DNA of 64,000 nucleotides from the NCBI RefSeq assembly GCF_002087295.1, contig NZ_MWVI01000035.1, positions 25,623-89,622 on the forward strand, read 5' to 3'. The notes beneath the pieces are model-generated. The model made no database searches and was not told the origin of the DNA. It saw only the letters and a list, made by a program, of their open reading frames with translations. The position numbers and the translations under genes are program-made. Source of the DNA: Vreelandella lionensis. GTDB lineage: Bacteria > Pseudomonadota > Gammaproteobacteria > Pseudomonadales > Halomonadaceae. This document shows, one piece after another, positions 20,337-28,836 of the stretch (its first letter is position 1; the number at the start of each line of letters is the position of its first letter).

Positions 20337-20539
20337 ACCCCTTCAGCGCTCCCTCCCGCAGGCGCGAACGGCTCATCGCGTTGGCCCTGCTGGCACTGTT
20401 TATGTTTTGCCCACCGATGCTGCTTATTGTTGATCGTTTACCGGGCCTGCTGGGTTGGCTACCGCTCTACCTATTTGTCGTTTGGGGAGCGCTCATTGGA
20501 TTCACCGCTTGGCTGGTTGAGCCTCCCAAGGAACCATGA
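20333..20539 (+). CDS. Small two-helix membrane protein upstream of the SLC5-kinase
   Basis: 68 residues with a basic N-terminus (SRRRERL) and two membrane helices (about 14-33 and 42-61), ending EPPKEP. It overlaps the exonuclease stop and the transporter-kinase start by ATGA each, so it is translationally coupled to both. Its position recalls CbrX, the small membrane protein encoded just upstream of the SLC5-type sensor kinase CbrA in Pseudomonas, and the small subunits of some sodium/solute symporters. I do not claim sequence homology to either. Probable role: assembly or regulation of the sensor (inference). Confidence 0.82.
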   Translation: MNPFSAPSRRRERLIALALLALFMFCPPMLLIVDRLPGLLGWLPLYLFVVWGALIGFTAWLVEPPKEP

Positions 20540-23276
20540 CCATGCGCGGCGATTGGGTAGTGATTGGTACCGCCTTTTGCTATTTGGCCCTGCTCTTTAT
20601 GGTCGCCGCCTGGGGAGACCGGCGCGCCGAACAGGGGCGCTCGCTGATTGGCTCGCCTACGGTCTATGCCCTCTCTATCGCGGTTTACTGTACTGCCTGG
20701 ACGTTTTACGGCAGCGTTGGCCGCGCAGCACAGTATGGCCCTAGCTTCCTACTGATTTACCTGGGGCCGACACTGGCGATGCTGTTAGCCCCTTTTACAC
20801 TACGCAAAATGGTGCGCATTGCCGCACAGCAGCGCATCACCTCGATTGCCGACTTTATCAGCGCCCGCTACGGCAAAAGCTCTCGTTTAGGGGCGCTCGT
20901 GGCCATCATGGCGCTCATCACCATCACCCCTTATATCGCACTTCAGCTAAAAGCCATCACGGTGAGTCATGCGGTACTGATGAACTACCCGCTGGGTGCC
21001 GATATCACGCTAGAGAACGAACGCTTCTGGATGGACCGCTCTTTTTGGATAGCGATGGTGTTGGCGGTGTTTATTATTCTTTTTGGCCCCCGTCACTTAG
21101 ATGCCAGCGAGCGCCACGAAGGGATGGTGGCTGCCATTGCCGTAGAGTCCCTGGTGAAACTGATCGCCTTTCTGGCAGTGGGCGTATTTGTCACGTTCAT
21201 CATGTTTGCAGGGCCAGGCGCCCTCTTAGCCGAAGTCGCTGCTACACCAGCATTAATCAATAGCATGCGCCTAGAAAACGTACCTGGCGGCGCAACGGGC
21301 TGGGTGGGTATGCTGCTGCTGGCATTTCTGGCCTTCTTTACACTACCCCGGCAGTTCCAGGTTCTCGTGGTGGAGAATGTTGACGAGCAGCACCTCCATC
21401 GCGCCAGCGGGCTATTCCCGCTCTATTTGCTGTTGATTAACCTGTTTGTCATCCCGATTGCCTTAGCCGGGCTGCTACTTGTCGAGGGCGATCCCGATAG
21501 CTTCGTGCTCACGCTGCCCCTCTCTGCGGGGCTAGAAGGTTTGCCGCTGTTAGTCTTTATCGGTGGTCTTTCAGCCGCCACCGGCATGGTCATTGTTGAG
21601 ACGATTGCCCTCTCTACCATGGTCAGCAATCAGCTCATTATGCCTCTGCTGCTGAAAGTAAAGCGCCTTTATATTGGGCGCCATGGCCGGCTTGCCGACT
21701 GGCTACTCAACATTCGGCGCATCGCCATTTTGCTGATTCTACTCATGGGCTATCTCTACCATGCGCTGATCGGCGATAGCTACAGCCTGGTAACCATCGG
21801 GCTGGTCTCTTTTGCGGGAGTGGCCCAGTTTGCCCCTGCACTGCTCATCGGGCTTTACTGGCGCGGGGCAACGCGCCAGGGGGCAACGTTAGGGCTGCTC
21901 GCTGGATTTTTTATCTGGTTCTATACGCTGCTGCTGCCGGGGTTTGCACAGTCGGGCTGGCTGAAAGAGACGTTAATCACCCAGGGCCCTTGGGAAATCA
22001 GTTGGCTATCACCTTACGCGCTGCTGGGGCTAAGCGGATGGGATATTTATACGCATTCACTGTTTTGGAGCATGCTAGTTAATGTTAGCTTACTGATTGG
22101 CGTATCATTATTCACTCGTCCTACACCACTAGAGCAGACTCAGGCCGCACTATTTACCGAGGCAATGCACCCCAATCTGCAAACCACTTCACTCTGGCAA
22201 GGTGAAACCACCGAAGGCGCACTCCATGCACTGTTAATTCGGTATTTGGGAAGTATGGCAACTCAGCGTGTCTTTGCATCCCAAACGGCACAACCTGTTA
22301 CCGAGACCGATGCTTATCAGCGGCCAGCGTCTAAGGCACTAATCACTCGTGCTGAACAATCATTGGCTGGCTCCCTGGGTAGCGCATCCGCCAGCGTATT
22401 AATCAACTCGGTCTTACGTGGTGAAGCATTAGATGTAGAGTCAGTGCTCACTATTTTAGACACCACCTCCCAGGCCTTAGAATACAACCGCCAATTAGAG
22501 CAAAAGTCCCAGGAACTAGCTCGTGTCGGTGAAGAGCTACGCAGCGCTAACGAACGGTTACGTGAGCTTGATCGCATGAAAGATGAGTTTGTCGCTATGG
22601 TCAGTCATGAACTTCGCACGCCACTAACATCTATACGATCATTTGCAGAAATTTTACGCGACACACCCGATATCGCGGCCGATAAACGTCAACAATTTCT
22701 CAGCATTATGGTACTGGAAAGCCAGCGCCTTTCCCGGCTTATTGAGGAGATTTTGGATTTAGCGCGACTTGAAAGCGGCCGATTAACCATGAAGCCAGTG
22801 GCGGTAAACTTAACAAAACTTGCAAAACAAATAGCGATGCCATCTTCCGCTTACATGAGGAGAACAGTATTGGGTTTGAGTTTTATGCAGCGGATGCTCC
22901 CGCCATTGTCATTGCGGACCCAGACCGCCTTGAGCAGGTCATTATTAACCTACTGGAAAATGCACGAAAATTTGCTAACCCTCAACACCCAAAGATAAAG
23001 CTGTCTGTTTATCCTATCGACAATGCCTTTCAGCTTAGCGTTGAGGATAATGGCCCAGGCATTCCGCCTACAGAGCGCGAAAATGTCTTTGAGAAATTCT
23101 ATCAGCTGCAGCTTAAAGAGCACACTTCAATGCAAGGTCGGCCTAAAGGAAGCGGTTTAGGCTTGCCCATTAGCCGCGCTATAATTCACCACCTGGGTGG
23201 CAAACTATGGGCTACCGAATCCCCATTAGGTGGCACCAAAATGGTATTGGAACTTCCGAAAGCCTCTTTTATGTAA
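20536..23276 (+). pseudogene. SLC5 transporter-STAC-histidine kinase hybrid sensor (frameshift in ATPase domain)
   Basis: CbrA/CrbS-type sensor, about 913 residues. Residues 1-530 form a sodium/solute symporter module with about 13 helices (for example YALSIAVYCTAWTFYGSVG and FLAFFTLPRQFQVLVVENV). A STAC-like linker follows (about 540-640), then a coiled coil (NRQLEQKSQELARVGEELRS) and a kinase with phospho-acceptor His691 in MVSHELRTPL. One base is missing near 22835: as given, translation runs out of frame to 22998. Restoring it continues DAIFRLHEENS with N box NLLENARKF, D box VEDNGPGIPP and G box GSGLGLPIS to TAA at 23276. No separate PAS domain is seen. Likely couples an external or transported carbon source, possibly acetate, to phosphorylation of the coupled receiver (inference). 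Confidence 0.9.
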
Positions 23277-23392
23277 ACAATTGTGCCGTTTAACGCATGG
23301 TATCTCAGTGTAACTAGCATCCGCTGACTCTTTGACGCTATTCTTCGCGCCCTCGCACGCTTTTCACCCGTTACCGGCGGAGCAGCAACACG

Positions 23393-24595
23393 ATGCATGG
23401 ATTAGCTCAACAAGAGAAGAGTGGCCACTACACCATCGCCACCCAACCCATAGTGAATGCCCAGTTGCAACATATTGCAGATGAGTTGCTCTACCGTGGG
23501 GATATATCTGCCTATAGCGCCGCAGTATTAGATGATGTTCAGGCAACCGCTCGTGCCTGTGCTGTGGCTATTTATGAAATTGGTTTGGAAAAGCTTTGCG
23601 GCCAGCGTCAGATTTTTATTAATGCTTCTGAACAGTGGCTGCTTAATCCCGATTTGGATGGCCTTCCGACCAATCAAATTGTTATCGAAGTGCTAGAGGA
23701 TACTCAACCGAGCGAGCCGCTGATCGCCGCTCTACGTCAACTAAAGGCAAAAGGCTATACGTTAGCGCTTGATGATTTCGAGCTCACTTCCGCCAATAGT
23801 GCGCTATTAAACCTTGCCGATATCGTTAAATTCGATATATCGGTTGGATTACCCGTAGAACTTATTCAACGCCTTTATAGCAAAGGGTATACGCTGCTGG
23901 CCGAACGCGTAGAGACCTATGCGGATTTCGAGCGGTGTAAAGCACTCGGTTTTCGCCTGTTTCAAGGGTATTTTTACCAACGCCCCCAAGTGCAAGCCAC
24001 GCAGACCCAGCGCCGTAGCTCGTCCCGCGCCAATCAAATGCAGCTCCTCGCCCAGCTATATAGCGATAAAGTACGCCTGCCAGCATTAAGCACACTAATA
24101 GCGCGAGACCCATATCTACTTAATGCTGTATTTAAACGCGCCAACTCAGCTGAGAAAGCCTCTCAGCGTCCTGCTTACAAACTGCTGGACTGCATCCATA
24201 TTATTGGCCTGAAAGAGCTGAGAACGCTGGTTTCTATTGTGATGCTGGCGGGCAACAGCCCTGCCAGCAAAGTTAATCTGATTAATGGATTAACGCATGC
24301 GTTTGCCTGCGAAGCGTTGGCTTTACAACGAGGCCTTGATGGAGAAGAGAGCTTTATAACCGGGCTTTTTTCGCATATGCCGATAATTTTAGGTGTTGAC
24401 TTAGAGACCATGCTCCAAGAGCTACCGCTTAACCATGCTATTCGCCACGCCCTTGTAGGGTACCAGGGCCCACTAGGAGAGCTGTTACGGGATGTCGAAG
24501 CTTGCGAGCGGGGTGTTGCTACCCCGGACGTGCCCGCAGAGCTTATGTTGCAAGCAGCCATAGAAGCGCGCGCCCTAATGGACGCCCATAATTAG
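23393..24595 (+). CDS. EAL-HDOD signalling protein (YuxH type)
   Basis: 400 residues: an N-terminal EAL-like domain (about 12-205) and a C-terminal HDOD domain (about 210-390, beginning LLAQLYSDKVRLPALSTLIARDPYLLNAVFKRANS). The EAL catalytic residues are lost: the signature position reads ADELLYRG rather than EALxR, although LALDDFELTSANSALL and LAERVETYADFERC keep the fold. It is therefore predicted to bind nucleotide or protein rather than hydrolyse c-di-GMP. No membrane segments. It follows the SLC5-kinase by 116 bp on the same strand. Its TAG overlaps the stop of the convergent HlyU-like gene by 4 bp. Confidence 0.88.
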   Translation: MHGLAQQEKSGHYTIATQPIVNAQLQHIADELLYRGDISAYSAAVLDDVQATARACAVAIYEIGLEKLCGQRQIFINASEQWLLNPDLDGLPTNQIVIEVLEDTQPSEPLIAALRQLKAKGYTLALDDFELTSANSALLNLADIVKFDISVGLPVELIQRLYSKGYTLLAERVETYADFERCKALGFRLFQGYFYQRPQVQATQTQRRSSSRANQMQLLAQLYSDKVRLPALSTLIARDPYLLNAVFKRANSAEKASQRPAYKLLDCIHIIGLKELRTLVSIVMLAGNSPASKVNLINGLTHAFACEALALQRGLDGEESFITGLFSHMPIILGVDLETMLQELPLNHAIRHALVGYQGPLGELLRDVEACERGVATPDVPAELMLQAAIEARALMDAHN

Positions 24596-24924
24596 CTAGC
24601 CGTGCTGCTATCGCGGCGGGGGTCGGGCTCGAACATGGCATCCCCCACTTCATCGATATAGCGCTGCGCTTTTGACACCATTAGCGCATCGCAAGCCTCA
24701 CGCCCCGGCAACATATCGGAACGCTCAAACCGGTGCTCTTGCGCGCCACCTTGGCTATCGGGTTTGCGTATCCAGCCGCTCACGCGATACTGGCCGCTTT
24801 GGTTATCGGGCTGGGAGATAATTAAATACTCTTTATACTCCACCGATTCAGCCGCTTTGGTGCCAGTACTCGTGTTACCACCGCCCTGCGAACCAAATAA
24901 GCCTGAAAGCAACTTCTTAAACAT
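24592..24924 (-). CDS. HlyU family protein
   Basis: 110 residues from the ATG at 24924, which has AGGAG 6-7 nt upstream; a longer frame to 24966 lacks a site. MFKKLLSGLFG followed by a Ser/Gly/Thr-rich linker, then EYKEYLIISQPDNQSGQYRVSGWIRK, matches the HlyU/DUF of Vibrio and Halomonas proteins. HlyU activates haemolysin genes in Vibrio, but HlyU-named proteins in non-pathogens have no established role and this short form has no recognisable DNA-binding helix-turn-helix. It is convergent with the EAL-HDOD gene and lies 51 bp downstream of argG. Confidence 0.75.
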   Translation of the reverse strand: MFKKLLSGLFGSQGGGNTSTGTKAAESVEYKEYLIISQPDNQSGQYRVSGWIRKPDSQGGAQEHRFERSDMLPGREACDALMVSKAQRYIDEVGDAMFEPDPRRDSSTAS

Positions 24925-24975
24925 AACGGCTCCTGTTACGCAGTGGCCAGCCCTGAGGCTGGCCACTGTTGAACG

Positions 24976-26196
24976 TTAGCTCTGCTGACGACCTTTGCCC
25001 GCGGCAATACGAAGACGCAGCGCATTCAGCTTGATAAAGCCTTCGGCATCTTTCTGATTGTAAGCGCCCGCATCGTCTTCAAACGTTGCGATAGACTCAT
25101 CAAACAGCGACTGCTCAGATTTACGACCGACTACCGTAGCGTTACCTTTGTAGAGCTTCATGCGGACAACACCCGAGACATTTTTCTGCGTCTCGTCAAT
25201 AGCAGCTTGCAGCATGCGGCGCTCAGGGCTCCACCAGTAGCCGTTGTAGATTACTTCGGCATACTTGGGCATCAGCTGATCTTTCAGGTGAGCCTCTTCA
25301 CGGTCTAACGTCAGTGACTCGATCGCGCGGTGAGCGCGCAGCATGATCGTGCCTCCTGGCGTTTCATAGCAGCCACGCGACTTCATGCCCACATAGCGGT
25401 TCTCAACGATATCCAGGCGGCCAATGCCGTTATCGCCACCCAGCTTGTTGAGCTTCTCCAGCACTTCATGTGCCTTCAGCGCTTCGCCGTCAATCGCAAC
25501 GATGTCGCCTTTCTCGTACGTCAGCTCAACGTAAGTCGGCTGCTCTGGCGCGGCTTCAGGAGAAACGCTCCAACGCCACATGTCTTCTTCGGCTTCGGCC
25601 CAAGGATCTTCCAGAATGCCGCCTTCGTAGGAGATGTGCAGCAGGTTAGCATCCATGGAGTAGGGAGATTTCTTCTTTTTGTTGGAGAAATCGACCGGAA
25701 TATTGTGCTCTTCACAGTAAGCCATCAGCTTTTCGCGTGAAGTGAGATCCCACTCGCGCCATGGCGCGATGACTTTAACGCCTGGCTTCAGCGCGTAGCC
25801 GCCCAGCTCAAAACGCACCTGATCGTTACCTTTACCCGTCGCACCGTGAGAAATAGCGTCTGCACCGGTTTCGTTAGCAATTTCGATCAAGCGCTTGGCA
25901 ATCAGCGGGCGAGCAATAGAGGTGCCCAGCAGGTACTCACCTTCATAAATGGTGTTGGCGCGGAACATCGGGAAGACGTAATCGCGTACGAACTCTTCGC
26001 GCAGGTCTTCGATGTAAATCTCTTTTACGCCTAGCGCTTGCGCTTTGGCACGAGCAGGCTCGACTTCTTCACCTTGACCGATGTCGGCAGTAAAGGTCAC
26101 TACCTCGCAGTTGTAGGTCTCTTGCAACCACTTAACGATTACGGATGTGTCCAGGCCGCCTGAATATGCCAGCACAACCTTTTTGACATCGGACAT
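24976..26196 (-). CDS. argG: Argininosuccinate synthase
   Basis: Joins citrulline and aspartate with ATP in arginine synthesis. 406 residues, normal for type I bacterial enzymes. N-terminal PP-loop [11 protein letters not shown], then [10 protein letters not shown], the citrulline/aspartate site [15 protein letters not shown] segment [15 protein letters not shown], and [17 protein letters not shown]. Intact frame. The ATG at 26196 follows AAGGAGC. An 8-bp inverted repeat lies in its leader (26233-26258). Divergent from rnt. Confidence 0.98.
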   Translation of the reverse strand: MSDVKKVVLAYSGGLDTSVIVKWLQETYNCEVVTFTADIGQGEEVEPARAKAQALGVKEIYIEDLREEFVRDYVFPMFRANTIYEGEYLLGTSIARPLIAKRLIEIANETGADAISHGATGKGNDQVRFELGGYALKPGVKVIAPWREWDLTSREKLMAYCEEHNIPVDFSNKKKKSPYSMDANLLHISYEGGILEDPWAEAEEDMWRWSVSPEAAPEQPTYVELTYEKGDIVAIDGEALKAHEVLEKLNKLGGDNGIGRLDIVENRYVGMKSRGCYETPGGTIMLRAHRAIESLTLDREEAHLKDQLMPKYAEVIYNGYWWSPERRMLQAAIDETQKNVSGVVRMKLYKGNATVVGRKSEQSLFDESIATFEDDAGAYNQKDAEGFIKLNALRLRIAAGKGRQQS

Positions 26197-26232
26197 TCTT
26201 TGCTCCTTGTAAAAAGCAGTTCACCAGAAAGG

Positions 26233-26258
26233 GTAGCGCCCTTAAGCCAGCGCTACCT
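26233..26258 (-). promoter_or_regulatory. Inverted repeat in the argG leader
   Basis: GGTAGCGC (26233-26240) and GCGCTACC (26251-26258) form a perfect 8-bp stem with a 10-nt loop, 37 bp upstream of the argG start. Could be a leader hairpin or an operator; function is not evident. Confidence 0.4.
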
Positions 26259-26408
26259 GTTTATTCAAACCGTCAGTATAGCGTTCTCAATGCTCAGCGA
26301 ATACCGTCAACGACGCCTTAGGGGTAAAGCTGCTAGAATCACCCAACCATAGCGGCAAACACTCGCCGCTGATTCTGACCGACTACTCGCTTTACTAAGG
26401 AGAGCTGC

Positions 26409-27080
26409 ATGAGCGAGGCAATTGCCCGCGAATTGATGGCCCAGCGTTTTCGCAGTTATTTACCGGTTGTCATTGATTTGGAGACGGGTGGGTTTAATGC
26501 CCAAACGGACGCCGTATTGGAAATTGCAGCTGTCACCCTCACCATGGACCCGGACGGTAATTTACTGCCTGACGCGACCTATGCGTACCACATCCACCCC
26601 TTTGAGGGGGCCAACGTGGAGCAGTCGGCATTAGACTTCACAGGGATCAATCTGGATGACCCGCTGCGTCGCCAAGTGTCGCTTAGCGAATCCGAGGCGC
26701 TGGGTGAGATCTTTCGGCCCATTCGCAAGTCGTTGAAAGCCCACGGCTGCTCACGGGCGATCCTCGTCGGCCATAATGCTGCCTTCGACCACGGCTTTCT
26801 GAATGCCGCGGCCAACCGCTGCAACATCAAACGCAACCCGTTCCACCCCTTCTCAAGCTTTGATACGGCGACGCTAGCCGGGTTTGTATATGGTCAAACT
26901 GTGCTGGCCAGAGCGTGCCGTGCGGCAGGCATTGAGTTTGATAACAAAGCGGCCCACTCCGCGCGTTACGATACCGAGCGCACGGCTGAGCTGTTTTGCG
27001 CAATGGTTAACCGCTATAAAGATTTGGGCGGCTGGCGACTAGCCCAGCGTGAACAAGCGCTGGACGGTGGCGATGAGTAA
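26409..27080 (+). CDS. rnt: Ribonuclease T
   Basis: DEDDh 3'-5' exoribonuclease that trims the 3' ends of tRNA (CCA turnover), 5S and 23S rRNA. 223 residues. Exo motifs: [23 protein letters not shown], and [14 protein letters not shown] with the general-base His. The RNase T-specific spacing and the [20 protein letters not shown] block ([18 protein letters not shown]) distinguish it from DnaQ. AAGGAGAGCTGC precedes the ATG. A weak GC hairpin (about 27100-27115) follows but has no T-tract. Confidence 0.97.
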   Translation: MSEAIARELMAQRFRSYLPVVIDLETGGFNAQTDAVLEIAAVTLTMDPDGNLLPDATYAYHIHPFEGANVEQSALDFTGINLDDPLRRQVSLSESEALGEIFRPIRKSLKAHGCSRAILVGHNAAFDHGFLNAAANRCNIKRNPFHPFSSFDTATLAGFVYGQTVLARACRAAGIEFDNKAAHSARYDTERTAELFCAMVNRYKDLGGWRLAQREQALDGGDE

Positions 27081-27184
27081 TCCGCGCAGGCAGCTAAAAA
27101 CCCCCGCAGCGGCGGGCTTGAAACAGCATGTAATGCAGCAGAAATAGCTTTACGCTAAACTTTGCGTCAATTAAGAGCGCTTGG

Positions 27185-27247
27185 TTCACAGGGCGACTTT
27201 TAGTGCGCCTGTGAAGCATCGGCAAGCAAGGGAGCGAACGCTTGCCG
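27185..27247 (+). promoter_or_regulatory. Tandem hairpins in the leader of the phosphofructokinase gene
   Basis: Hairpin 1: TTCACAGG (27185-27192) with CCTGTGAA (27208-27215), 15-nt loop. Hairpin 2: CGGCAAGC (27220-27227) with GCTTGCCG (27240-27247), 12-nt loop. Both stems are perfect 8-bp matches, 45 bp or more upstream of the start codon, so the transcript leader is probably structured. No known riboswitch was recognised. Confidence 0.5.
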
Positions 27248-27292
27248 TCAATAACGATGAAACCACCCGTTTTCAGGAGATGAGACGTTTCC

Positions 27293-28552
27293 ATGGCCCA
27301 GCATAATGCCTTTTACGCCCAGTCCGGTGGCGTTACCGCCGTCATCAATGCCAGCGCCTGCGGCGTTATCGAAGCTTGCCGGCAAGCCCCCGACCAAATC
27401 GGCAAGGTGTATGCCGGCCATAACGGCATTATTGGTGCGCTGACGGAAGACCTGATCGATGTCACCCAGGAGAGTGATGATGCCATTGCGGCACTTCGTC
27501 ATACGCCTGGCGGTGCGTTCGGTTCGTGCCGCTACAAGTTGAAGGATATTGATACCCACCGCGCCCAGTACGAGCGCCTGATCGAAGTCTTCAAAGCGCA
27601 CGATATCCGCTATTTCTTCTATAACGGTGGCGGTGACAGCGCCGACACCTGCCTAAAGGTGTCACAGCTTTCAGAAAAGCTTGGTTACCCGCTGACCGCG
27701 ATTCATGTTCCTAAAACCGTCGACAATGACCTGCCCATTACCGACAACAGCCCCGGTTTTGGCAGCGTCGCAAAGTATATTGCCACGTCTACCCGTGAAG
27801 CATCGCTGGATATCGCCTCCATGTGCGCCACGTCGACCAAAGTGTTCGTGCTGGAAGTAATGGGCCGCCATGCGGGCTGGATTGCCGCCGCAGGCGGACT
27901 GGCAGGCGAAGGTGAAGGCGAGCCGCCACACCTGATTATCTTCCCGGAAGTGGCTTTTAACCGTAAAGCGGTCATGGCACGGGTGGATGAGAGCGTTAAG
28001 AAGTACGGCTACTGCGTCATCGTAGTATCGGAAGGCGCGCGCTACGAAGACGGCACCTTCCTGGCAGATGCGGGTAACACCGATGCTTTCGGTCACCGCC
28101 AGCTAGGCGGCGTTGCGCCCACTCTGGCCGGTATGATCAAGCAAGATTTAGGCTACAAATACCACTGGGCCGTGGCCGACTACCTACAGCGTGCGGCTCG
28201 CCACTTAGCGTCAAAAACCGACGTTGAGCAAGCATACGCAGTGGGCCGTGAAGCGGTGACGCTGGCACTGGCGGGCAAGAACTCCATGATGCCGGCGATC
28301 CGCCGTATTTCACAAACCCCCTACCAGTGGGATGTGATTTCTGCGCCGCTGTCGCAAATTGCCAACCAAGAGAAATTCATGCCTCGCGATTTCATCAGCG
28401 AGAACGGCTTTGGCATTACTCAAGCATGCCGAGACTACCTCTCGCCGCTGATCCAAGGCGAAGACTTCCCTCCGTTCGAGAATGGCCTGCCCAAAGTCGC
28501 CAAGCTCAAGCTGGCGAAAGTGGAGCAGAAGCTGCCTAAATTCACACTGTAA
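27293..28552 (+). CDS. pfp: 6-phosphofructokinase, probably pyrophosphate-dependent
   Basis: Phosphorylates fructose 6-phosphate to the 1,6-bisphosphate. 419 residues, longer than the 320-residue ATP-dependent E. coli PfkA. The catalytic motif reads PKTVDNDL, with Lys where ATP enzymes have Gly (PGTIDND); this Lys is a hallmark of PPi-dependent PFKs. The phosphoryl-donor loop is NGGGDSADT. The motif MGRHAGWIAA is the substrate-binding block. Use of PPi would link it to the ppa gene 2.4 kb away only by proximity. CAGGAGATG lies about 13 nt before the ATG. PPi specificity is inferred from motifs, not proven. Confidence 0.9.
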   Translation: MAQHNAFYAQSGGVTAVINASACGVIEACRQAPDQIGKVYAGHNGIIGALTEDLIDVTQESDDAIAALRHTPGGAFGSCRYKLKDIDTHRAQYERLIEVFKAHDIRYFFYNGGGDSADTCLKVSQLSEKLGYPLTAIHVPKTVDNDLPITDNSPGFGSVAKYIATSTREASLDIASMCATSTKVFVLEVMGRHAGWIAAAGGLAGEGEGEPPHLIIFPEVAFNRKAVMARVDESVKKYGYCVIVVSEGARYEDGTFLADAGNTDAFGHRQLGGVAPTLAGMIKQDLGYKYHWAVADYLQRAARHLASKTDVEQAYAVGREAVTLALAGKNSMMPAIRRISQTPYQWDVISAPLSQIANQEKFMPRDFISENGFGITQACRDYLSPLIQGEDFPPFENGLPKVAKLKLAKVEQKLPKFTL

Positions 28553-28573
28553 CTTCTCGGCTGGCTGAAACGC

Positions 28574-28825
28574 TGGTGTCTAGTCCTGAAATAGATTGAC
28601 ACTTATTTCATCTCAAACGCCCAGTGCACTGCATTGGGCGTTTTGTATTTCAGCGCTAGGTGTGGCCGCTGACTGTTATAAATCTCGACGGACTCATTCA
28701 CCATCGTACGTGCCTGACAAACATCTCCTGGCTGAACCAAGAGAAATGCCGTCTTCAATATCCCGTTTACACGCTCTGCGAGAGCGTTTTGAAAACAGTG
28801 TCCTGTCCTGAATAGAGTTGACTAC
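28574..28825 (-). mobile_element. Remnant of an IS3-family insertion sequence
   Basis: The end-like sequence TGTCTAGTCCTGAAATAG (from about 28578) precedes a transposase 3' end; a second related end, TGTCCTGTCCTGAATAG, starts at 28799. Both lie in the same orientation on the plus strand, whereas a complete IS has them inverted. About 250 bp are left, against more than 1.2 kb for an intact element. It separates the phosphofructokinase gene from the kinase gene and ends about 12 bp beyond the kinase stop. Confidence 0.75.
28603..28797 (-). pseudogene. C-terminal fragment of IS3-family transposase (OrfB)
   Basis: About 64 codons ending at TAA (28603-28605): FQNALAERVNGILKTAFLL, then QARTMVNESVEIYNSQRPHL and LKYKTPNAVHWAFEMK. 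AERVNGILK holds the Glu of the DDE triad and YNSQRPHLALKYKTP is the usual IS3 OrfB C-terminus. The first two-thirds of the transposase, including both Asp residues, is missing, so it is inactive. Confidence 0.82.
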
Positions 28826-28836
28826 TGGACGCATTC

